A stretch of 64,000 bases of DNA from UBA3478 sp049596955 (GCA_049596955.1 JBMYMD010000005.1:60212-124211); one strand, 5' to 3'; positions 18,168-27,439 are shown, numbered from the stretch's first letter. Numbers and translations: made by a program. The notes: generated by a model from the sequence alone, not told the origin.

Positions 18168-19532
18168 CTAATTTATTCTAATTCCTGGATTATAATCTTC
18201 AGGTGCATTTTTAATTTTTAATTCGGTTCCATTTCCTCCACTATCATTACTAATCTCCCATTGCTCAAAATCAAAAATATCAGTTCCTTCTTTAATATGT
18301 GATTTTCTATAGGCTCTTCCGTCTTCAAATTCATGATCAGTTCCACTGCCATCTTCTCCTATACGGCCAAAAATATCAATAACTTTTCCATCAGAGTTAA
18401 CCAAGACTAAGTTATCATCGCCATTAGAATTAGCTACACTTGAACCCCTTGCCTCTGCATCGGGAATTATACCATATACAAGCTCAAACTGTTGCGCATC
18501 TGCTGCTATAACAAAAGTAGAATTTGATTTTATAGTATAAGAACTCAAGTCAAAACGACTGCTTACTGTTGTATCTGCATTTGTATATCGCTGCATTTCC
18601 CATCCCTGTAGTGAAATGTCATTTTCATACGCATTGTACAACTCAATAAATCGAGCTTTAAGATCGTTGTCTGGATCTGCAATTTCACTTATAAAAACAC
18701 TTTTAATTCCATTTCTATCAGGACAGAGATCTTCAATTAATTTTAAGTGTTCTATAGAATTTAATTCAATATTCCACTCCCCATTTTTAGTGTAAATTAT
18801 TCCTGTGATTTGAACTTGTGATTCTGGAATCAGATAATCATAATATTCTTCATATCCACTCAAGACAAGCCACAATTCATTGCCGTTACAGTCCTGCAGT
18901 AAACGCTTAGAATCTTCTCTAAACGCTCCTAACATTTTACCAAATTCATTGGAAGCAAAAGACAAACCCGTAAAACTTTGAAATGTATAATTATGTGTTT
19001 CACTCAGTGTCTCCAATTTTATTGGAGTAGGTTCAATGGGTTCTGATAAAGCACATGATCTAATCAAATGCTCTTTTAATACTACTGAAGGTATTTTGGC
19101 CAAAACTGGGTTGTCATACAAAATATGATATAAACCAGCCGTAATCATTCCTTGCTTCATTTGAAAACTTAACCCCTTCAAATTTAAAAATACACGCTGT
19201 TGAAATGGGTAATAAAAGTGCGCATTAGTCATATCAGTTTTCAATAAAATTCCCCTTGGGGCATTATCGATATTTTGAATTAGAATTTGCTGGTAATTCG
19301 CACCTTCCTTATCAGAACTAACAACTACGCCCTCAAGCCAAATATCGTCATCAATTTGAATTATTTGACCCTCAGGATAGAGCTCTAGAATCTTGATTAG
19401 ATTATTCCATGAATGGGTTTCAACAAGAGCATCTTCGCATTCCTCATCTGGTACTACACCTACATAATCATGCCAACATCCAGTCAACAAAATTCCCGCG
19501 CCTAACAAGGCGTAAACACATTTTAACTTCAT
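18168..19532 (-). CDS. DUF5689 / lamin-tail-domain lipoprotein
   Basis: This 454-residue lipoprotein has the lipobox LLTGC (Cys19). Residues about 40-260 match the DUF5689 pattern (IDDDIWLEGVVVSSDKEG, VQITGIIYTKNGEW), an OB-fold-like domain. Residues about 270-390 form a lamin tail domain (VFISEIADPDNDLKARFIELYNA, split here by one residue class only, and GWEMQRYTN, FVIAADA). A C-terminal tail with DFEQWEIS and GNGTEL follows. Lamin-tail and OB-fold domains accompany EEP nuclease domains in secreted DNases. It is cotranscribed after the TonB receptor at 19548, and a secreted EEP protein is encoded divergently at 22040. Confidence 0.85.
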   Translation of the reverse strand: MKLKCVYALLGAGILLTGCWHDYVGVVPDEECEDALVETHSWNNLIKILELYPEGQIIQIDDDIWLEGVVVSSDKEGANYQQILIQNIDNAPRGILLKTDMTNAHFYYPFQQRVFLNLKGLSFQMKQGMITAGLYHILYDNPVLAKIPSVVLKEHLIRSCALSEPIEPTPIKLETLSETHNYTFQSFTGLSFASNEFGKMLGAFREDSKRLLQDCNGNELWLVLSGYEEYYDYLIPESQVQITGIIYTKNGEWNIELNSIEHLKLIEDLCPDRNGIKSVFISEIADPDNDLKARFIELYNAYENDISLQGWEMQRYTNADTTVSSRFDLSSYTIKSNSTFVIAADAQQFELVYGIIPDAEARGSSVANSNGDDNLVLVNSDGKVIDIFGRIGEDGSGTDHEFEDGRAYRKSHIKEGTDIFDFEQWEISNDSGGNGTELKIKNAPEDYNPGIRIN

Positions 19533-19547
19533 ATATAAAAGATTTAA

Positions 19548-21965
19548 TTAGAAACGATACGAAAGATTGACAAAATAATTTCTGCCCATGGCATACCAGT
19601 ATTTAGGACCAAATATTGGCGTAGTTCGCACTTGATCTTGAAGGTAATCTGTAGGATTCCCTAGCCTTGATCCTTCAAAACCCGATATCGGTTGAATCCT
19701 ATTCAACACATTTGAAATACTCGAAAAAAGCAAAAGGTAGCCTTCTTTAATTCTCCAAGATTTGCCGCACAATAAATTCAAATAATTGTTCTCAGGAATA
19801 TATTTAGGCACTAGACTATTCAATGGCACACCTATCATTGTCTTTAAGTCACTTAAGAATTGTTCAGTACGGTGATACCAAGCAAAATCTATTGGGTACT
19901 TTGAAATAAAATTATAACTCGCTGCCGCGAACAGGTAATTGTTTGTGCGCATATTTAAACCTACAGACAATGCTCGAGAAGGGTGATTAGGTAAAGGAGC
20001 TTTAGATATAGCATTAGATTCAAATTCTAATCCTCGAAAATCATTTTGATTTTCGAATTGCATCAAATCATCTGAATAAAAATCGAGATGATCCGCTTTT
20101 AAATAATATCCCTTAAAAAATGCACAAGCCAGAGAGAGACTCCATGTGGTATCTAGCTGAAAATCCATCCCTAAATCAAGACCCTTTGCATTTACGCTTA
20201 TTCCTTGAACAATCTGATGGATAAAATCTGCAAAATTTGCATGTTCAAAATAAAAACGATCTCTTTCATTTTGATCTTTCAAATGATAATGATATACATT
20301 TGAGTTTAACTTGAAGCTAGAGGAGTGAAAACTATACTTCAATTCAAAGGCATTTCTTTTTTCATTTTTTAGATTTAAGAAAATAGCATTTTCACGTAAA
20401 TTCAAATATTGTTCTTGAGGACTTTTGATGCGCTCACTCAAAGCGCAGTTTAAATCAAAATAATGTTTCCCTTCAATTTGATATTCGAGTCCAACTTTAA
20501 AATTATATGCGTTGAAAGATTTCCATAAGTCTGCTCCTAAACTGTTGTTTGGATAGCGTCCGTTTTGGAATTTTCCATCTCTTTGATAGGAATTCACCTT
20601 GTAACCTAATGCTGTATAAGCTTTAAAATCGTTGTGTTTTTTCCTGACAATGAAGTTCATTTCACTTTCTTTAGCATTGAGGTCGACATTGTAATTAATA
20701 CGATCATTCACCCCCTTAGCAGAAGAGTCCAAAACATTGTTTTGTGTTTGACTAAATGAATCAACATCCAAATAATAAGCGGAACCCAATAAATCTTTTA
20801 CCCGAGCAAAAAGGGAATAATTTTCTTGCTGTTGAGCTACGTACAAGTCAAAATTCAGATCTGAAGTAAAGTTCTTTTTTAGATGAAAAAATAGATTAGT
20901 ACCTGATCTTATTTCCACATCCTCTAAGAAAGTATATGGAGTAAAACCCGCTTCTTCTTGGGAATTGGCTAGAAATAAATCTGCCCAATTGATCTGAGGC
21001 TTTTCTTTTTGAATCAAACGCGTTTTAAACAATCCAACCCATGAACTATTTGAATTTGACAAAGAATAACTGGGCAAGTATTTATAATAAGTGGGTAAAG
21101 GATTTGAAGCCTTTTGGTGTGATAATCTGCTTTTAGCGTGAATACTTTTTATAAAATCTGCTCCAAAATTCATTTGGAAATTACTTTTTTGATAACTCCA
21201 ATTCAGCTGTGTTAAATTATTTCTTTGATGTTTGATTCGTGTATTTCGATTTGAATTCTTGAATACCCCCCAATAGGGATTGTACCTAGGCCCATACAAA
21301 TCAAATACTTCTTTAGTGATGAAATTCATCGTAGCCCTTTGAGTTTCAACACCACTGTATCCCACATAAAATTGATGTGATTTTATTCTCCATGTATATC
21401 CCGCAAAAACACTTTTTGATATATAAGGGCTAGCCTCGTAATACCCTTCTTTAGCCCCTCTTAGACTCGTGGCCAAAGTGAAGGCATTTTTCGCTCCAAT
21501 TTTATTGAAATAATACTGAGTTCTATAACGATATGATCTATTTGAACTGCTTAGAGTTAATCGGTTTCCTTGACGAAGTTCAAATGGATTTGTTTCAAAA
21601 GTTTGAATGTTTCCAAGTCTTCCTATTGCATATTCATATGGCTTTATTCCTTCTGTTTGTGTGTTGTTGCGCAATACTTCATTTAAACCAGACCACATAT
21701 TCCAATCATGAGTATCGTCGAGCAATCTATTAATCTCAGAGCCATTGAACATAAATTGTGATTCTCTTTTATTTAAGTTTCGTGTGTTGTACCATACATG
21801 ACTCCAATCAAAAGAAGCTGTTCGCAAAAACGTAGGCATTCTGCTTTGTAAGGCTAATGGCAATTCCTCGGTGTTCAAATATGAGTTCCATGGTGTATTG
21901 GCAAAATCTTGAGCTGAAATACTCAAATAAAAAGATATCAAAGTAGAAAACATTAGTTTTTTCAT
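19548..21965 (-). CDS. TonB-dependent receptor-type outer-membrane protein paired with DUF5689
   Basis: This 805-residue protein has a signal peptide (MKKLMFSTLISFYLSISAQ) and a large beta barrel. The N-terminal region carries a plug-like segment (RESQFMFNGSEINRL, WNMWSGLNEVLRN, GRLGNIQTFET) that matches flavobacterial TonB receptors paired with DUF5689 lipoproteins. Those relatives usually have an additional carboxypeptidase-regulatory-like domain before the plug; here the mature protein starts almost directly at the plug. ATG 21965 was preferred over TTG 21968. It ends 15 nt before the DUF5689 gene. The transported substrate is unknown; nucleic-acid fragments are an inference from the neighbours. 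Confidence 0.78.
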   Translation of the reverse strand: MKKLMFSTLISFYLSISAQDFANTPWNSYLNTEELPLALQSRMPTFLRTASFDWSHVWYNTRNLNKRESQFMFNGSEINRLLDDTHDWNMWSGLNEVLRNNTQTEGIKPYEYAIGRLGNIQTFETNPFELRQGNRLTLSSSNRSYRYRTQYYFNKIGAKNAFTLATSLRGAKEGYYEASPYISKSVFAGYTWRIKSHQFYVGYSGVETQRATMNFITKEVFDLYGPRYNPYWGVFKNSNRNTRIKHQRNNLTQLNWSYQKSNFQMNFGADFIKSIHAKSRLSHQKASNPLPTYYKYLPSYSLSNSNSSWVGLFKTRLIQKEKPQINWADLFLANSQEEAGFTPYTFLEDVEIRSGTNLFFHLKKNFTSDLNFDLYVAQQQENYSLFARVKDLLGSAYYLDVDSFSQTQNNVLDSSAKGVNDRINYNVDLNAKESEMNFIVRKKHNDFKAYTALGYKVNSYQRDGKFQNGRYPNNSLGADLWKSFNAYNFKVGLEYQIEGKHYFDLNCALSERIKSPQEQYLNLRENAIFLNLKNEKRNAFELKYSFHSSSFKLNSNVYHYHLKDQNERDRFYFEHANFADFIHQIVQGISVNAKGLDLGMDFQLDTTWSLSLACAFFKGYYLKADHLDFYSDDLMQFENQNDFRGLEFESNAISKAPLPNHPSRALSVGLNMRTNNYLFAAASYNFISKYPIDFAWYHRTEQFLSDLKTMIGVPLNSLVPKYIPENNYLNLLCGKSWRIKEGYLLLFSSISNVLNRIQPISGFEGSRLGNPTDYLQDQVRTTPIFGPKYWYAMGRNYFVNLSYRF

Positions 21966-22039
21966 CAATCAATTAATTTGAGTAAACCTAAATGCATACA
22001 ACGCAATACGCTTGCATTCAACTCGACTACAATTGCAAA

Positions 22040-23068
22040 ATGATAAAAAGACTATGTGTGTTCGTGTTTATAAGTATTCTGAGCACAAGGGCGATTGGGC
22101 AAGTAAATTCGAGAATTGTTTTTTACAATTGTGAGAACCTCTTTGATATTTATGACGACCCCTTGACCAAAGATGACGAAAGAACTCCTCAAGGAAAGTT
22201 TAAATGGACAAAAGAAAAATACCAATCTAAACTCTATCAAATTGCAAATGTATTTAAGGCTATGGCTTTACCACACAATAATTGGCCTAGCGTTATCGGT
22301 TTATGCGAAATTGAGAATGCAAAAGTTCTTAGCGATTTACAAAACATACTTCTTCAATTAGGAGTGAAGTACAACATAATTCACCAAGACAGTCCAGATC
22401 AAAGAGGAATTGACGTAGCTCTTTTATATCGTCCCAACATCTATAATTTACTCCATTATGAATACCATAATTTATACTTAAGTAATCGTAAAAATGAACC
22501 AAAATTTACTAGAGATCAACTTGTAGTGAGTGGTTTTATGAATGGCCAATTATTACATATTATAGTGGTGCATTGGCCATCTCGAAGTGGTGGACAAAGC
22601 AGGTCTAATCCATTCCGAATCAAAGCTGCTTACAAAAGTCGGTCTCTAGTTGATTCACTCTTATCCTTAGATGCATCGAATCAAATTATGGTTATGGGAG
22701 ATTTTAATGATGACCCAGTGAATTATTCGATACAAGTACTTGAAAATGGAAATAAACACCGAGATACATTGCGCAATCCCATGCGAATATTATTTAAGAA
22801 AGGGATAGGAAGCATTGCTCACCAGGACCGCTGGCATCTGTTTGACCAGATATTGTTCACCTCAAATTTTCTGACCTCAAAAAATTTACAGTTAAAGAAA
22901 ATAGGAGTATTTAACCCCTCGTTTATGACCCAGCAAATAGGAACTTACAAAGGTTACCCCTTACGTTCCTTTTCGGGAACTTCATATACGAATGGGTACA
23001 GTGATCATTATCCAGTATACATGGATTTAACCAAGCCATTGGCTCCAAGGAATCCTACTCAATATTAG
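22040..23068 (+). CDS. Secreted endonuclease/exonuclease/phosphatase (EEP) family protein
   Basis: The 342 residues begin with a signal peptide (MIKRLCVFVFISILSTRAIGQ), so it is exported. EEP motifs are complete: FYNCENLFD (Asn), IGLCEIEN (metal-binding Glu), RGIDVALLYRP, VVHWPSRSGG, GDFNDDP and SDHYPVYMD (catalytic His). The family cleaves phosphodiester bonds in nucleic acids or phospholipids; a secreted nuclease is the best guess. ATG 22040 was chosen because it opens the signal peptide; the upstream ATG at 21992 would add 16 polar residues. It is divergent from the TonB receptor/DUF5689 pair. Its 3' end overlaps the convergent membrane gene by 42 nt. Confidence 0.87.
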   Translation: MIKRLCVFVFISILSTRAIGQVNSRIVFYNCENLFDIYDDPLTKDDERTPQGKFKWTKEKYQSKLYQIANVFKAMALPHNNWPSVIGLCEIENAKVLSDLQNILLQLGVKYNIIHQDSPDQRGIDVALLYRPNIYNLLHYEYHNLYLSNRKNEPKFTRDQLVVSGFMNGQLLHIIVVHWPSRSGGQSRSNPFRIKAAYKSRSLVDSLLSLDASNQIMVMGDFNDDPVNYSIQVLENGNKHRDTLRNPMRILFKKGIGSIAHQDRWHLFDQILFTSNFLTSKNLQLKKIGVFNPSFMTQQIGTYKGYPLRSFSGTSYTNGYSDHYPVYMDLTKPLAPRNPTQY

Positions 23069-23470
23069 AAGAAGTCCTAAACCGTAATAAAGTGAGATTG
23101 TTTTGAACTTAGCCTCTGCAGTTTCTTTACGCTTGTGTTTTGACCATCCAATAGTAATGAATACTATAGCGATAATATTAGTGGTAGGATGTTCTAGGGC
23201 CAAAAGACGGGCTGCTGAGTTTAAATTTCCAATACCAATAGAGGTTATTGCATTAAGGCCATTTGATGAGATGAAATACACAATCAAACCAAGTAACAAT
23301 TGAATATGCGAAAGAATAAGAGCAAACAAGCTAATTCTTAAGTCTTTACTCATTTCAAACTTTTCTCTCTTAGAAAGCCAACCTGAAATTGCATTTAAAA
23401 ACGCCAAAATGAGGACGATAAGAACAACGTAAGCTAGGACAGAGTGTACCGAAGTGAGAATGTTTTGCAT
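23027..23470 (-). CDS. Small four-helix membrane protein (cytochrome b-like)
   Basis: The 147 residues contain four hydrophobic helices (about 8-30, 45-67, 92-110, 125-143). Histidines lie in or near helices (SVHSVLAY, SHIQLLLG, LEHPTTN), a layout often annotated as cytochrome b in flavobacteria. Haem binding is not shown. The gene lies 5 nt downstream of pgi on the same strand, so it is likely cotranscribed. Its last 42 nt overlap the convergent EEP gene. Confidence 0.7.
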   Translation of the reverse strand: MQNILTSVHSVLAYVVLIVLILAFLNAISGWLSKREKFEMSKDLRISLFALILSHIQLLLGLIVYFISSNGLNAITSIGIGNLNSAARLLALEHPTTNIIAIVFITIGWSKHKRKETAEAKFKTISLYYGLGLLLILSRIPWSQWLG

Positions 23471-23475
23471 GATGT

Positions 23476-25116
23476 TTAACTATTTTGTTTGTAGTAAGAT
23501 AATAATTCTTTCGTTGAAGGGTCGTGAGATGCCTCTTTTTTGGTGTTCCATTCATCTAAAATTGTCTTTGCCAACTGCTTGCCCAATTCAACACCCCATT
23601 GGTCATAACTGAAAATATTCCATATAATTCCTTGAACAAAAATCTTATGCTCATATGCCGCAATAAGAGCGCCCAAGTTATAAGGAGTAAGTCGATCTAT
23701 CAATAAAGTCGTCGTTGGATTATCTCCTTTAAATACTTTGTGTGGTAATAGCGCCTTAATTTGTTGTGGTGATTTTCCTTCAGAAATAAGTTCGTTTTTA
23801 ACTTGTTCAGCACTTTTGCCATTTAATAAAGCTTCTGTCTGGGCAAAGAAATTTGACATCAATTTGTCGTGATGTGACTGATCACCGTGTAATGAATTTA
23901 TGAAGCCTATGAAATCTACTGGAATTAACTTTGTGCCTTGGTGAATTAATTGAAAAAAAGCATGTTGGGCGTTTGTCCCAGGCTCGCCCCATACAATATT
24001 ACCTGTTTGGTAGGTTACCTCATTGCCTTCTCGGTCAACTCCTTTTCCATTACTCTCCATGATAGCTTGTTGAAGATAGGCAGGAAATCGTTGTAAATAT
24101 TGCGTGTAAGGTATTAAAGCCTCTGTTTCAGCTTCTAAAAAATTATTGTACCACACGCTCAAGAGCGCCATTCGAGTTGGGATATTTGAGGCTATTGGAG
24201 CGTCATAAAAATGCTTATCCATTCCTTGAGCCCCGTTCAATAATTCTTCAAAGTGATCATATCCAATTGCCAGTGCAATTGATAATCCCACTGAACTCCA
24301 AAGTGAAAATCTTCCTCCAACCCAGTTCCACATGGTAAAAACATTCTTTTGATCAATTCCAAATTCATCAATCATCTTAAGGTTGGTTGAAACAGCTGCA
24401 AAATGGTTAGCTACCCATTTTTCCTCGGCAAAATTTAAAAACCACTTTTTAGCTGTGGTAGCATTAGCTAAAGTTTCTTGCGTAGTGAATGACTTAGAAA
24501 CAATCACAAAAAGTGTGGTTTCAGGGTTTAAGTCTTTGAGAACTTCATTGATGTGATCTCCGTCAACATTACTTACAAAATGTACTTTTAGATGATTTTT
24601 GTAATAAGCCATGGCGTCTACGACCATTACGGGACCTAAATCTGAACCTCCAATTCCGATATTGACCACATCAGTAATTGATTTTCCGGTAAATCCTTTA
24701 TGTGATCCGTCAATAACTGAAGACGTAAAACGTTTCATTTGTTCTTTAACTGCCTTAATGTCTTCATCAATAGAAACGCCATCGATTTGCAAGGCAGTAT
24801 TTTGTGCTCTTAAAGCTGTATGAAGAACTGCTCTACATTCTGTCTCGTTGATGGTAGCTCCTTCAAAATAAGACTTCTTTGCCTGTTCTAGCTTACATTC
24901 AGAAGCCAAGGAATAAAGGGCATCCCATGCTGATTGGTCAATTTTATTCTTTGAAAAGTCAATTAAAAACTCCTCCCACTTCACAGTATTCGACGAAACT
25001 CTGTGAGGGTCGTTTTTAAAAAGAGATAAGATGGATTGAGCTTTTAAGTTTTCACTGATACTTTTAAGTGATTCCCAGCTTTTCGTTTTGCTAGGATTGA
25101 TTTTGTTGAGTGTCAT
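23476..25116 (-). CDS. pgi: Glucose-6-phosphate isomerase
   Basis: It interconverts glucose-6-phosphate and fructose-6-phosphate in glycolysis and gluconeogenesis. The 546 residues match the normal length of the long bacterial/eukaryotic form. SIS-type motifs include VNIGIGGSDLGPVMV, the catalytic Glu region MESNGKGV, VWGEPGTNAQHAFFQLIHQG and a C-terminal EWNTKKEA region with the catalytic Lys earlier. It overlaps the upstream M23 peptidase gene by 26 nt, which suggests coupled translation. Confidence 0.96.
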   Translation of the reverse strand: MTLNKINPSKTKSWESLKSISENLKAQSILSLFKNDPHRVSSNTVKWEEFLIDFSKNKIDQSAWDALYSLASECKLEQAKKSYFEGATINETECRAVLHTALRAQNTALQIDGVSIDEDIKAVKEQMKRFTSSVIDGSHKGFTGKSITDVVNIGIGGSDLGPVMVVDAMAYYKNHLKVHFVSNVDGDHINEVLKDLNPETTLFVIVSKSFTTQETLANATTAKKWFLNFAEEKWVANHFAAVSTNLKMIDEFGIDQKNVFTMWNWVGGRFSLWSSVGLSIALAIGYDHFEELLNGAQGMDKHFYDAPIASNIPTRMALLSVWYNNFLEAETEALIPYTQYLQRFPAYLQQAIMESNGKGVDREGNEVTYQTGNIVWGEPGTNAQHAFFQLIHQGTKLIPVDFIGFINSLHGDQSHHDKLMSNFFAQTEALLNGKSAEQVKNELISEGKSPQQIKALLPHKVFKGDNPTTTLLIDRLTPYNLGALIAAYEHKIFVQGIIWNIFSYDQWGVELGKQLAKTILDEWNTKKEASHDPSTKELLSYYKQNS

Positions 25117-26443
25117 TTGTTGTTTCGGGAGTTATATAAGATAATCTTGAGGCATCAAAACTGAGACGCTCAAAATCGTAATCAATACAGTTGAGTTGAT
25201 CTAAAGGAGACTGTACATAATTGAAAAACGCATTGGCGTAAGACTTGTCGATTGGGGCTGCTGCAGGTAATTTTTGTTTCAAAGGATCAACCTGTCTTCC
25301 ATTTTTCCAAAAGCGATAACAGACGTGCGGTCCACTTGTATTACCGGTCATTCCAATCCATCCAATTACTTGACCTTGTCTTACCTTTTGCCCTCGCTTT
25401 ACATTAAGCCTTCTCATATGAAGGTATTGCGTAGAATAGGTGGCATTATGCTTAATTTTGGCATAGATGCCATTTCCTCCTTTTCTTCTGGCTTCAGTAA
25501 CCACACCGTCTGCTGTAGCAATGATTGGCGTGCCTATTGGAGCTGCATAATCTGTTCCTTTGTGCGGTCTTATTCTATTGCCGTAATAGGCTATTCTCCG
25601 CTTCAAATTATAGCGTGAAGAAATTCGATAAGAGGCAAATTTCAAAGGCGCCTTGAGAAAGGTTCTTCTCAAATTGTTTCCTTTTTCATCGAAATAATCA
25701 ATTTGGCCGCTAACGGTATCAACCTTTGCCGCAAATGCGTAATAGGGGTCTCCTTTGTGTTCAAAATAAGCTGCAGTAATACCATCAATTCCTATGTAAG
25801 ATCCGTCTTCTAAATAACGTTCGCGAACAATAGCTTTAAATTTATCGCCCTCAAAAAGTCTAAAAAAGTCAATATTCCAGGCGTAAATGTCTGAAAGTGA
25901 AAGACTGAGATTTTGATCGATTCCTAACTTATCTAAGGTCATGTAAAGTGAACTTTCGATTTCCCCCGAGTACTCTTTTTCAACTAGGAAATAGGAACGT
26001 TGATTTCTACTCACCTCAACAGAGTCTCTAAAATCCACAAGCGTGTAATTTAGCTTGTCATTTTCATAAATAAAGACTTGGGGCTTATTCAGACTGTCCT
26101 TCGATTTAAGTATACGATAAGGTCTGCCTCTCCTTATTCTTCTCAGATCAAAAACAGTTCTATACGAGCGGGTAGCTTGAATTACTTTTTGGTAGTCAGC
26201 CTTATGCTTTTTCATCAATTCTCCAAAAGTATCTCCAGAACGAATAGTGTCCAATACAAGGTCGTAATCACACATATTTATTCCGTATTCCATTTCTACG
26301 GAGGTGTTAGGCGTTTCATAACTCCAATCGATGCTGTCTTCGTTTTCTTTATCACTAGAAAATCCACAAGCCTCCAATAAAAGGCTTATGAGCATAACAA
26401 AGAACATTGGAAATTTTATTGTAGTTTGACGCCTCTCAATCAT
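25091..26443 (-). CDS. M23-family peptidoglycan metallopeptidase lipoprotein
   Basis: This 450-residue lipoprotein (lipobox LLEAC, Cys26) has a LysM/OapA-like region (DTIRSGDTFGELMKKH, about 66-110) and a C-terminal M23 LytM domain. Zinc-site motifs are HKGTDYAAPIGTP (His and Asp) and SGPHVCYRFWKNG. In canonical M23 enzymes the second motif is HxH; here it is His-Val-Cys, so a Cys stands where the third zinc ligand normally is. I believe this variant is common in flavobacterial members. The protein probably trims peptidoglycan crosslinks, as MepM does. It overlaps pgi by 26 nt. Confidence 0.9.
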   Translation of the reverse strand: MIERRQTTIKFPMFFVMLISLLLEACGFSSDKENEDSIDWSYETPNTSVEMEYGINMCDYDLVLDTIRSGDTFGELMKKHKADYQKVIQATRSYRTVFDLRRIRRGRPYRILKSKDSLNKPQVFIYENDKLNYTLVDFRDSVEVSRNQRSYFLVEKEYSGEIESSLYMTLDKLGIDQNLSLSLSDIYAWNIDFFRLFEGDKFKAIVRERYLEDGSYIGIDGITAAYFEHKGDPYYAFAAKVDTVSGQIDYFDEKGNNLRRTFLKAPLKFASYRISSRYNLKRRIAYYGNRIRPHKGTDYAAPIGTPIIATADGVVTEARRKGGNGIYAKIKHNATYSTQYLHMRRLNVKRGQKVRQGQVIGWIGMTGNTSGPHVCYRFWKNGRQVDPLKQKLPAAAPIDKSYANAFFNYVQSPLDQLNCIDYDFERLSFDASRLSYITPETTNDTQQNQS

Positions 26444-26473
26444 GGCACGAATTTCAGTAAAAAACGCGACATT

Positions 26474-27253
26474 TTAGTCCATTATCAAGGTAAATTGATT
26501 CTTTAATCCGTTATAACCTTCTAAATCAGCTTTTATCGATCCTACTCTCAAGTCAGCCTGGATTCTTATTGGAATTCTATTTAGATCATTACTTACCCAA
26601 AGGGTGAGACTTTCTTGCGCTCTAAATATCCTCTCGGATTTTACTAATGGTCTGAAGGCAAGGCAGGGAACCTTACCAAATTTAGTTTTAATAATTTGCT
26701 CCCCTAGATATCGAAGTTTAAAATCGTAAACCCCATCATCATCAAATAACATGTCAAGCGGAATCTCATCACCAATTTTCAAATTATCCGTTGAAAAATT
26801 TTCTCTTAAATAATAGGTGGAGGATAAAATATCTTGCATTTTATCGTGTATATCGAGTGAGAAAGAAGTGCTGTCTTTGATATTGTAAATCTTTGCACTA
26901 TTGCGATCAAAATCGTAATCAATTTCAATGTGTTTGGTGTATCCACCCTCATAAATATCACGTTTAAAATAAACCGGACGTACAGAATCTAATTCAAAAA
27001 AGCTTTCGTAAGTGTCGTCCACCTTAAAAAATAAACTGGCAAATCCAGTAGTCTTTCCTTTTCCTATCGCTCGGAAAACAGTCTTCCCTTTCACTTTGGC
27101 CTTTTCCAACTTCAGTGTAGCGTAACTGGCGTTTAAAAATCCATAGTGTAGCCTGTATTTAAGCCATTCACCTTCCTTAAATGCTTGATAATTCTGGGCA
27201 CTCAAAACAGAAAATACCGAGGTAATTAAAAATATAGAAAGTATCTTTTTCAT
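26474..27253 (-). CDS. DUF3108 domain periplasmic protein
   Basis: The 259 residues start with a signal peptide (MKKILSIFLITSVFSVLSAQ). The body matches the DUF3108 pattern, with GEWLKYRLHYGFLNASYA, DDTYESFF, the central YYLRENF and a C-terminal VWVSNDLNRIPIRI-like segment (LTLWVSNDLNRIP). The function is not established; relatives sit in the periplasm and may be envelope maintenance factors. ATG 27253 was chosen; an upstream frame from 27295 would run through the hairpin at 27275-27300. The M23 gene follows 30 nt downstream on the same strand. Confidence 0.82.
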   Translation of the reverse strand: MKKILSIFLITSVFSVLSAQNYQAFKEGEWLKYRLHYGFLNASYATLKLEKAKVKGKTVFRAIGKGKTTGFASLFFKVDDTYESFFELDSVRPVYFKRDIYEGGYTKHIEIDYDFDRNSAKIYNIKDSTSFSLDIHDKMQDILSSTYYLRENFSTDNLKIGDEIPLDMLFDDDGVYDFKLRYLGEQIIKTKFGKVPCLAFRPLVKSERIFRAQESLTLWVSNDLNRIPIRIQADLRVGSIKADLEGYNGLKNQFTLIMD

Positions 27254-27274
27254 TTTCACACATCTAAAATAAAA

Positions 27275-27340
27275 AAGCCTTGACAATAATACCAAGGCTT
27301 TTCAACAACCAACCAAACTTTAAATCATGAAATCTATAAC
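27275..27340 (-). ncRNA. Candidate small RNA/leader element, copy A (hairpin with T-tract)
   Basis: On the minus strand GTTATA (27335-27340) is followed by TTTGGTTGGTT (27307-27317). A perfect 8-bp hairpin comes next, AAGCCTTG/CAAGGCTT with a 10-nt loop (27275-27300), and ends in a run of T. The same order of parts occurs at 43594-43667 with a different stem. It lies between uvrC and the DUF3108 gene. It could be a terminator for uvrC, an attenuating leader of the DUF3108 gene, or a small RNA. On the plus strand the hairpin is also followed by four T. Confidence 0.4.
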
Positions 27341-27439
27341 GAAACAAATTTTTGAACATAATAAAAGTACAGTATGATCAGAGCCTTGTTTTCTTTTTAA
27401 CGCTATTTAACGCGCTAAATACACATTATTATGTTTTTT

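Noticed and set aside
27327..27377. A 16-residue plus-strand frame (MKSITKQIFEHNKSTV) right after the hairpin of element A
   Set aside because: Element B has no ATG at the matching place, so the peptide is not shared between the two copies.
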